Below, one piece after another: positions 43,027 to 50,286 of a stretch of 64,000 bases of DNA (positions within the stretch are counted from its first letter, which is position 1; each line of letters starts with the position of its first letter). The notes below the pieces were generated by a model. The model saw nothing but the letters and a program-made list of their open reading frames with translations, was not told where the DNA came from and searched no databases. The position numbers and the translations under genes were made by a program. The stretch covers positions 310,001 through 374,000 of the forward strand of contig NZ_SCVD01000021.1 in the NCBI RefSeq assembly GCF_004297125.1. The letters run 5' to 3'. Origin of the DNA: Phenylobacterium sp. (GTDB lineage Bacteria > Pseudomonadota > Alphaproteobacteria > Caulobacterales > Caulobacteraceae).

Positions 43027-44358
43027 TCAGACCGGAGCGAGCCCCAGGCGCATGAGTTGCGCGACCTCGCGCGAATGGTCGTCCGCGCGGCCGCCGCCAT
43101 CCAGGAGCCCTGAGGCGAGCCAGCCGCAGAGCGCAGTCCAGATGAGCGGCGCCAGATCATAGTAGCGTTCCCGGAGTTGGTGATTTGCCACCGCGTCTAC
43201 TTGGCGGCCACGCAGGTTCCCCCACAAGACGCGCCACCGAATCCGCAGGGCCCGGAGGTCGTCGGGTGAAAGCGCCTCAAGCCCCACGAATGGACGCAGA
43301 GGCTGGACATCTTCGCGAAGGTAGGCCTCCGCCAAAGCTTGAGTGAAGGCGAGTGCGGCGGCGTCTGTGGCACGCCCACTTGCGAAGGCCTCCTCCTGTA
43401 TCCGATAGAAGACGTCGATCGTCCTAGCCTGGCAGGCTCGCACCAGACCCGCCTTGTCGCCAGCGAGGTCCCTGAGGGGGCGTGAATCGCAGCCGAGGCG
43501 CTTCGAGACCTCTTCCAGCGGAGCGAGCCATCCACCGCAGCGGTTGAGCAGGTACGAGGCGTTCACGAGCACCCTCTCGCGGCTCAGGCCCTGAGGGCCA
43601 GGGAAGCCGACGCTTGCCGCGAAGCGTGACGCCGGCGGCGCAAGGTCTAGGCGCGGCGCCTCCACCCCGACCGACCGGTCTCCTGCCCGGCCATAGGTAA
43701 GGAGGTCTTGAAGCGCTTCGATGACGCGACGACGATTGAAGAGCTTTGCGGGCGGCATCCTGTGCGATGCGACCGGCGTCCATAGGATAAGCCCGAGGAT
43801 GGCTTGCGCAGCGACTGGGAAGTCGCAATCGCGAACCTGGCCCGCCCGAGCGCCCGCCGCGAGCACGGCCGCCAGTTCTTCGACGAGTGCGTCGTGAAGG
43901 CTCCGCAGCTTCACGCCTCGGGCGGCCGAAAGGAGATAGATCTCGCTCGGTCCTGCGATTTCCGGGCGAGCGGGGTTCAGGACCGTCGCGACGAGAGACT
44001 GGACGACCTTCAACGGGTGCTCTTGCCGGCGCGTGGCTCCGCGAAGGTGCCAGGCCAGCACCTGGAAGGACCGCTGGTAGACCTGGAACAGCAGGTCCTT
44101 GCGCTCCTCCGTCAGGCCGCAGATGGCAGGTCTCACCCCGCTGAGTTGCTCGGCGAACTCCGCGAGGGCCGAGAGTTCCACCCCCTGGACGTTGAACCGC
44201 TGGGCCGCGTGATCGAGCACGCGCTCGCGAGGCGAGGTTTCTGCCGACGGCGGTCGCACCCGGTCCCTCTCTGCTCCGCGCCCGCTGCGGTGGCTCCCGA
44301 AAGGTGCGAAGCCTGTCGGCGCGGGGAAAGCGCGCAGGAGGACGCGCAGCGTCCTCAC
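43027..44358 (-). CDS. Tandem TetR-like protein (two repeats in one chain)
   Basis: 443 residues. Two units of about 190 residues follow each other, each starting with the same kind of helix: SPRERVLDHAAQRFNVQGVE (residue about 42) and LSRERVLVNASYLLNRCGGW (about 258). Each continues as a degenerate TetR DNA-binding domain (LSALAEFAEQLSGVRPAICG; LAPLEEVSKRLGCDSRPLRD) and a helical C-terminal part. A single chain could bind DNA as an internal pseudo-dimer, the two halves reading different half-sites. The upstream gap has the palindrome TTGTACCATACAA. No ligand is known. I class it as TetR-like from the repeat layout only. Confidence 0.7.
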   Translation of the reverse strand: MRTLRVLLRAFPAPTGFAPFGSHRSGRGAERDRVRPPSAETSPRERVLDHAAQRFNVQGVELSALAEFAEQLSGVRPAICGLTEERKDLLFQVYQRSFQVLAWHLRGATRRQEHPLKVVQSLVATVLNPARPEIAGPSEIYLLSAARGVKLRSLHDALVEELAAVLAAGARAGQVRDCDFPVAAQAILGLILWTPVASHRMPPAKLFNRRRVIEALQDLLTYGRAGDRSVGVEAPRLDLAPPASRFAASVGFPGPQGLSRERVLVNASYLLNRCGGWLAPLEEVSKRLGCDSRPLRDLAGDKAGLVRACQARTIDVFYRIQEEAFASGRATDAAALAFTQALAEAYLREDVQPLRPFVGLEALSPDDLRALRIRWRVLWGNLRGRQVDAVANHQLRERYYDLAPLIWTALCGWLASGLLDGGGRADDHSREVAQLMRLGLAPV

Positions 44359-44419
44359 CCCTTCCCCACAGCGCTTTTAAGGCCAGTATCGGACTTCGAT
44401 CTCGCAGGTGCGTGGCAGT

Positions 44420-44432
44420 TTGTACCATACAA
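44420..44432. promoter_or_regulatory. Palindrome TTGTA-CCA-TACAA
   Basis: TTGTA (44,420-44,424), CCA, TACAA (44,428-44,432) lies 62 bp upstream of the tandem TetR-like gene in a gap that is AT-rich against its surroundings. The same 5+3+5 palindrome with a different middle base is at 45,276, and a one-mismatch version is at 40,369. Confidence 0.6.
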
Positions 44433-44532
44433 TACTACCGCATCGATACAAGCCCCCAGGAGCGCCTCCGGCGCCGCCAACCGCGTGGCGCTCTTTGCCG
44501 AGTTGCTAGCGGATACGCCGTGCGCCGTGGAG

Positions 44533-45057
44533 TCAGCGTTCGAGTTCGTAGCTGAGGTTCGAGCGCATCCGTTCAAGAATCCGGTGCAGCATCTGCTCCT
44601 CGCTTCGTGTCAGCCCCTGAAAATAGACGCCCCGCAGCCAGCTGGCCGCCTCGACGAGTTGGGGCATCATGTCTCGCGAACCCTCGCCCCCGTAGATGAG
44701 CCATTCTCGCTGGTCGGCCGAAGAGCGCACCCGCCGGACGAGGCGCAGGGCCTCCAGCGCCCGCAACAGCTGGCCAACCGGAGCGCGCTCGATGTCCATT
44801 GCCCGCGCCAGCATGGACTGGGAGAGGCCCTCGTTCTGCATGACGTAGACGAGAACGCGCCACTGTGGGCGCGTCAGCCCCAGGGACCTAACGCGGCGGT
44901 CAAAGCCTTTCCGCATCAATCGCGTCACATCGGCAACAAGAAAACCAACGTTCTCAATTCGGGCTGCGGCGACCGACGCGGTTTCATGGCCGGCCGTGGG
45001 CTTGCGTCCCTCGTTCTCTTCCGCCGCGGATCGCGTGTTGGTCATTTTTCGTGCCAC
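44533..45057 (-). CDS. MarR family regulator
   Basis: 174 residues (ATG 45,045, MTNTRS, is an alternative start). The winged helix region reads LTRPQWRVLVYVMQNEGLSQ, SMLARAMDIERAPVGQLLRA and LRLVRRVRSSADQREWLIYG. The wing is atypical: the usual DxRxxxxxLT ending is replaced by ADQREWLIYGGEGSRD, and the C-terminal helices are short. It is upstream of the tandem TetR-like gene on the same strand, 174 bp away. It may sense an aromatic compound linked to the TonB receptors. Confidence 0.85.
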   Translation of the reverse strand: MARKMTNTRSAAEENEGRKPTAGHETASVAAARIENVGFLVADVTRLMRKGFDRRVRSLGLTRPQWRVLVYVMQNEGLSQSMLARAMDIERAPVGQLLRALEALRLVRRVRSSADQREWLIYGGEGSRDMMPQLVEAASWLRGVYFQGLTRSEEQMLHRILERMRSNLSYELER

Positions 45058-45580
45058 GACGAGAGTAGTCTAGATATCCGTGCGGCCGCGCAAGTGTCTC
45101 GAAGCCGCAGCTGAGCGCCCATCGAGCGGTTCCCCCGCACCACCGGCCAGTCCCGAGAGGTGATCCAGGTTGAATGTTGGCGCATGGCGGTCGCTGACGC
45201 CACGTTTGGGGTGCCATCCGGAAAATGGACATCGTCCCCCGCAGCACGTGAGGGGCTTGCGTTGAGCAACTATTATTGTAGCATACAAGTGCTTTTGGAC
45301 TCTAATTCCTTCCCAGAGCATCACTCGCGCCGCGCGCCAGCAGATGGTGCGCGGCGCGCCTTTGAACCCGCCTAGCTCAATTCTCCTGGCCTGTTCGACA
45401 CGCCCTCAGCATTCGGGTTCGGCGCTCAGATTGGCGCGCAGCCTCGCAAACGCCAATTGGCCACCGCGCCGTCAGCCGTTCGCGCAGCCGTCCGAAAGGC
45501 GCAAGGCAGGCTCCGCGCGGATATTTGGATGCGAGACCACCCGCCATTCCATTGGGCCGATGCCTACAATGACTGTCTCG
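45058..45580. other. 523-bp gap holding an operator-like palindrome
   Basis: TTGTA (45,276-45,280), GCA, TACAA (45,284-45,288) sits within the AT-rich run CAACTATTATTGTAGCATAC. It is 219 bp upstream of the marR start and downstream of the small secreted protein gene. No gene is recognised in the gap. Confidence 0.5.
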
Positions 45581-45892
45581 CTAGGCCCGGCTTCCGTTGC
45601 AGGTCGCGAGCTTTTCCGCGCTAAGCGAGCGTCGCGCGTCCCCCAGGCTCTCGATGGCGCCGAATCGCCTCGAGAGCTGCTTACAGGCCTCAAGCGTGAT
45701 CGTGCGGTAGTTGGGAAGGGCGGCCACGCACTGGGTCCCTTCGCATTGGAAGATTGTGCCGCCGGCAACGAACTTCACCTTCTTCTCGATCGCAGCGCGA
45801 AGTTTGGCCACGACGGGTTCCGCCCCGGACGCGCTTCCGCCTGTGAGCGTCGCCAGCATGAGGGCCGTGGCGAGCGCTGTAGCGAGTCTCAT
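45581..45892 (-). CDS. Small secreted cysteine-pair protein
   Basis: 103 residues with a signal peptide (LATALATALMLATLTGGSAS, cleavage near GSASGAEP). The mature part has KVKFVAGGTIFQCEGTQCVA, LPNYRTITLEACKQLSRRFG and LSAEKLATCNGSRA: four cysteines, suggesting two disulfides in the periplasm. Similar small proteins with a V-A-G-G/F-x-C-E-G-x-x-C-V core occur in Caulobacterales and Sphingomonadales; this may be the CC_3452-type family, but I am not sure. The function is unknown. Confidence 0.7.
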   Translation of the reverse strand: MRLATALATALMLATLTGGSASGAEPVVAKLRAAIEKKVKFVAGGTIFQCEGTQCVAALPNYRTITLEACKQLSRRFGAIESLGDARRSLSAEKLATCNGSRA

Positions 45893-47032
45893 GAGACCTC
45901 CGATTCAAGTGTGCGCCGTCTGACGGCGCCCAGTCGGTACATGGGTCGCCACGGTCGAGTTTGTATCCTATCCACATTATTCCATCATCCGAATATTGTC
46001 TGGTGAGACTCCAGCGACTCCCGCCGACGTTGGGCGTCCGCAGGTGCAGGGGCGCACGTGAGGCGGCGCCATTGCCGCAACGCCGCGTGCGGAACCCCGT
46101 CGTTGTGCGCGGAGGAACAGTGACGTATGCACGCATACTTTATGGGTGTGAGGCCGCGCGCCCAAGATTCTAGTGGGCGCCGGTTTGGTCGAACGGTTGG
46201 CCGGGTGTTCCACGAGAAGATTTCGGCGGCGGGGCGCGCCAGCGCGTCCAAGGCCGAAGCTGAACCCCTGACAACGGATGAGCGCTGGCCGACTATCCAA
46301 CGGGCTCCCGGCGCCACGAACGCCAGGCCCGGATGTCTGTTCGCGCCAGACCGGCCATACAGGAGTTGCCGCAACTCCGCCTGACCGATTGGTTGGATTG
46401 GCGGCCGACGAGGTTGAGGCCGTGGCGGCCCTGGAGGGCGATCGGCCCTATCCCTCAGCAGGACTGGTGACCGAACGGACCTCGGCCGAGGAACGATCGG
46501 CCGGGACGCGCAGATCAACAGGGCCGCTGCTGACAATTGAGCCGAGATGCGGGCAGGGCCGCTTCCAGCGCGCTTGATTTCGCGGACTGTCACGGGGAGG
46601 TCGGTCGAAGGCGCGAGGAAAGGCCGTCTTCAACTGGCCGACCGGCCAAACCCGGCCCCGCGTCGCCAACGGCCGCGCTTGGCCTACCGGATTTGCATCC
46701 CCGATGCCCCACATGGACACCCTCGCCTCCAACTCCGAAGGATGCGGTTCGCGCGGTGGCCGGTCGAAATCCCTCTGCAAGCGTCTGGGCCGCTTGCGTC
46801 GCTGCCCTGAGCGACCATGGGCTTGCACAACTACTATTGTGCGTTACGTTATGAAATGGATGACGATGCGCCGCCGCATCGTCGGGAGCGGAAGGGTGCT
46901 AGCGGGTTCGGGGCGAACTCAGGCCCAGACAAGATGACCGAGATTTCCTGCCGATGCAGAAACTCGTCGGCATGAAGGCGTCCTAGATTCCGCACGATAA
47001 CGATGCGGGTCGGACAAAGGGGAGAAAACAGG
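45893..47032. other. 1.14-kb region upstream of the TonB receptors, no clear gene
   Basis: Open frames of up to about 100 codons occur on both strands, none recognisable. Two sites stand out. GTATGC-AC-GCATAC at 46,125-46,138 is a perfect palindrome. CAACTACTATTGTGCGTTAC at 46,829-46,848 resembles the AT-rich run at 45,268 (CAACTATTATTGTAGC). The latter is about 190 bp before the first receptor and may be its promoter. Confidence 0.45.
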
Positions 47033-50000
47033 ATGATGAACCATCGCTATTTCTGCGGAAGCTCGATGCTGGCCGTCGTGTTCGCACTGGGCCTGGCAGG
47101 AACCGCATCGGCACAGACCGCCGACAGGCCCACCGAGGTCGAGGAGGTCATCGTCACGGGCTCCTTCATTGCGGGGACGCCGGAAGACGCCGCCATGCCG
47201 GTCGATGTGCTTTCGAGTAAGGACCTCGAAGCGCAGGGCAGTCCCTCCGTCGTGCAGCTTGTCAAGACGATCACTTCCTCGCAATCGTCGCTTGGCGAGA
47301 GCAATCGCTATAACGGCGGCGCGGGAACCGCCACGATCAACCTGCGGGGTTTCGGCGCCGCCCGCACGCTGACCCTGATGAACGGTCGCCGGTTGGCGGA
47401 CAGTCCCGCCGCGGCCTTTCAGGGTGGGGGAGCAAACCTCAACTTCATTCCGACCGCAGCGGTCGGCCGCATTGAGGTCCTTAAGGATGGGGCCGCCGCG
47501 ACCTATGGTTCGGACGCGATCGGCGGCGTGGTCAACTTCCTTACCCGGCGGGACCTGGACGGACTGGAGTTGGACGGAGAATATGCCCTCATCGACGGCT
47601 CCAATGGCGACTATCAGGGCAACGTCGCCTGGGGAAAGCAGTTCGACAACGGCAACGTCCTGCTGACCGCCGGCTACCGGCACCGGTCCCGCCTCGACAT
47701 CCATGACCGCGACTGGGCGCTCCGGTCCTTCGATTTCGGCGGCTATGCGGGCGCCGGTGGCTGGACTGGGGCCTCTAACCCTGGCCTGTTCCTGGGGGGC
47801 GCAAACCTGTTCCGCGACAATGGCTGCGCGGAACTGGGCGGCACGCTCACCAACAACGTCACCTATCCAAACCCTCTTAGCGGCACCCTCGGCCAAGGTG
47901 CGTCGGCGACCGTGGCTGTGCCGGTCAGCGCGCAGAGTCCGGCGACCGCTGGTTCGCTCTGCCGCTTCCAGTTCTCCAACTTCAACGACTTGGTTAACCG
48001 CGAGGATCACTATCAACTCTACGCCGAAGTAAACTTTGACCTGTCGGAAAAGTTGTCCTTCCACGGCGAAGCGGCGTGGACCAAGAACGATACGCCGATG
48101 CAGCGACTCTCACCGGCCAACCTGACGGCCCAATACCCCTCGCCTGTCGCCATCGGCGGAACGTCCTTCTCCCCCACCGCGCCCAATGGTCCCAACTTCG
48201 CCGTTCCCTACAACATCCCGGCCAATCACCCGGGTCTCGTGGCCCTTCTCAACGACTGCCGGGCGCCGCTCACCGCCACTCAGTGCGCCGCCGTCCGGGG
48301 CTCCGCCAATAGCTCGGTGGGGGCCCAGCCTGGCGCGCCGCTCGGCGCCCGGGGCGTCGACATCGTCCAGCTCGGCTGGCGGGCGATCGCCTTCGCAGGG
48401 CACCCGCTCAACGCGGACAAGGCCGACCACCAGGAGGTGGTGAATGACGCCTTCCGCATCTCGGGCGGCTTCAAGGGGGAGCTCTTTGCCGGCATCAAGT
48501 TCGACACCGCGCTCACCTACATGGAGCAGAAAAATACCGCGAACACGAACGACCTGCTGGTGTCGCGGATCCAGCTGGCGCTGCGCGGCTTCGGGGCGCA
48601 GACGAGCGACCCCGGCGGCTGCACCGCTGCGGAGACCAACAACTTCACCACCGGCGCCGGCAATGCGGCCCTGGGGTGCCACTACTTCAATCCCTTCACC
48701 AACGGCGTGCAAACCAGCGCCGTGAACGGCGCCGCCAATCCCTTCTACAATCCGGCTGTCGCCAACGATCCTCAGGTCGTTGCCTGGCTGTACGGCAACT
48801 ACACGAATGTCCTAACCAACAAGCTCCTGGTCGCCGAGACGGTGTTCTCCGGCGAGACAGGTATCGAACTTGCGGGGGGCCCTGTCGCCTGGGCCTTGGG
48901 AGCCCAGTACCGCTACACGCAGGAAATCCGCAAGTACGGCGAGTTCTTCAATTCCGGTGAAACGCCGTGCCCCGACCGGCCGGCCTGCGCCGACGAAAGC
49001 GGCCCCCTGCAATTCTTCGGCTCCGCCGTGGACCGCGACGACGACGCAAACGTCAAGGCGATCTTCGCGGAAGTCCAAGTTCCCGTGCTCGAGAACCTCA
49101 ACCTGAACTTCGCGATCCGCCACGAAGATTACCAGGGCGGAATCGGATCAACCACCAATCCGAAGGTCGCCGCAAAATGGCAGGTGACCGATTTCCTGGC
49201 TCTGCGCGGCAGCGCCAGTACGACGTTCCGCGCGCCGGCCCCCGGCCTCGTCAGCACCGGCTGCAACAATGGCGTGCGTGTCCTGGGCAGCGCCTATCGC
49301 GCCTTCCAGAGCTGCGGGAACCCCGACCTAAAGCCCGAGAAGGCCGACACCTTCAATGTGGGCGCCATCTTGGAGATCGGCGGCTTCACGGCGACGCTCG
49401 ACTATTTCAACTTCAAGTTCAAAGATGAGATCACCGAAGAGAGCGGCGGTCGGCTTTATGCCACCATGTTCCCCGGCGGCGCCAACGTGAACTGCGGGGC
49501 CCCGGCCTTCGCCGAACTCCAGGCTAGGTTCACCTTTGCGGGCGCCTGCGGCGCGGCCAACGTGGCGCGTCTGCGTAGCTTCACAATCAACGGGCCAAAC
49601 ACCAAGACATCGGGTCTTGAGTTCCGCGCCCAATACGATTGGGACGGCTGGTTCGAAGGTCACTGGGCCGTCGGCGGCGAGGCCACTTATCTGATCGAGT
49701 ATAAGCGGGGCGCTACGTCACTACTTGGGACCGACATCGCCATCTCTCCGGCCGAGGACCGCGCCGGACTCAGCGAGTTGGTGAATGAGTTCTTCTCCTA
49801 CTCGCAATTGCGGGCCAATGGGTTCCTTGCCTTCAATCGGGGACCGCTGTCCGTTCGCTGGCAGACCCGATACGCAGAAGGCACGTCGCCGGCCTTCGGA
49901 GCGCCGTTGTTCGTGACCGTCCCCAATCCCAGCGCGCCCTCTGGCCGCGACCTGGTTCCTGTCGGCAAGTCGAAGGACTTCTGGCAGCACGATCTGGTCG

Positions 50001-50158
50001 CCCGCTGGGAAGCGCCCTGGGACACGACCATCACCGCCAGCGTGCAGAACCTGTTCGACAAGGACCCGCCATACGTGCCGAGCCAGTACAACTACGATTA
50101 CACGAACGGCAATCCGCTCGGCCGGGCGTTCGAAGTCGGCTTCAAGAAGCGGTTCTAG
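47033..50158 (+). CDS. TonB-dependent outer-membrane receptor
   Basis: 1041 residues from ATG 47,033, with GGGGAG upstream. A signal peptide (MLAVVFALGLAGTASAQT) is followed by the TonB box region (VEEVIVTGSFIAG), the plug (INLRGFGAARTLTLMNGRRL; RIEVLKDGAAATYGSDAIGG) and a 22-strand barrel ending in the outer-membrane signature RAFEVGFKKRF. The plug wording (LMNGRRL, KDGAAATYGSDAIGGVVN) is that of large receptors in Caulobacter and sphingomonads that import oligosaccharides, peptides or aromatic compounds rather than siderophores. Extracellular loops contain several cysteine pairs. It is 128 bp from the second receptor, same strand. Confidence 0.95.
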   Translation: MMNHRYFCGSSMLAVVFALGLAGTASAQTADRPTEVEEVIVTGSFIAGTPEDAAMPVDVLSSKDLEAQGSPSVVQLVKTITSSQSSLGESNRYNGGAGTATINLRGFGAARTLTLMNGRRLADSPAAAFQGGGANLNFIPTAAVGRIEVLKDGAAATYGSDAIGGVVNFLTRRDLDGLELDGEYALIDGSNGDYQGNVAWGKQFDNGNVLLTAGYRHRSRLDIHDRDWALRSFDFGGYAGAGGWTGASNPGLFLGGANLFRDNGCAELGGTLTNNVTYPNPLSGTLGQGASATVAVPVSAQSPATAGSLCRFQFSNFNDLVNREDHYQLYAEVNFDLSEKLSFHGEAAWTKNDTPMQRLSPANLTAQYPSPVAIGGTSFSPTAPNGPNFAVPYNIPANHPGLVALLNDCRAPLTATQCAAVRGSANSSVGAQPGAPLGARGVDIVQLGWRAIAFAGHPLNADKADHQEVVNDAFRISGGFKGELFAGIKFDTALTYMEQKNTANTNDLLVSRIQLALRGFGAQTSDPGGCTAAETNNFTTGAGNAALGCHYFNPFTNGVQTSAVNGAANPFYNPAVANDPQVVAWLYGNYTNVLTNKLLVAETVFSGETGIELAGGPVAWALGAQYRYTQEIRKYGEFFNSGETPCPDRPACADESGPLQFFGSAVDRDDDANVKAIFAEVQVPVLENLNLNFAIRHEDYQGGIGSTTNPKVAAKWQVTDFLALRGSASTTFRAPAPGLVSTGCNNGVRVLGSAYRAFQSCGNPDLKPEKADTFNVGAILEIGGFTATLDYFNFKFKDEITEESGGRLYATMFPGGANVNCGAPAFAELQARFTFAGACGAANVARLRSFTINGPNTKTSGLEFRAQYDWDGWFEGHWAVGGEATYLIEYKRGATSLLGTDIAISPAEDRAGLSELVNEFFSYSQLRANGFLAFNRGPLSVRWQTRYAEGTSPAFGAPLFVTVPNPSAPSGRDLVPVGKSKDFWQHDLVARWEAPWDTTITASVQNLFDKDPPYVPSQYNYDYTNGNPLGRAFEVGFKKRF

Positions 50159-50286
50159 GCGGGGCGACCGCCCTCGAGAGCCATCGAACTTGACCGGGGT
50201 CCGCGGTTTCAGGCCCCCGAGGGCGGAGCCGGCGGCCGTAGCGAAATCGTAACGTAGCCATCAAATCGGCTGGGGAGGCCGACAAC

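Noticed and set aside
46127..46828. Several open frames of 80-126 codons upstream of the first TonB receptor
   Set aside because: They overlap one another on both strands, are Arg/Pro-rich and show no family; none is supported as a gene.
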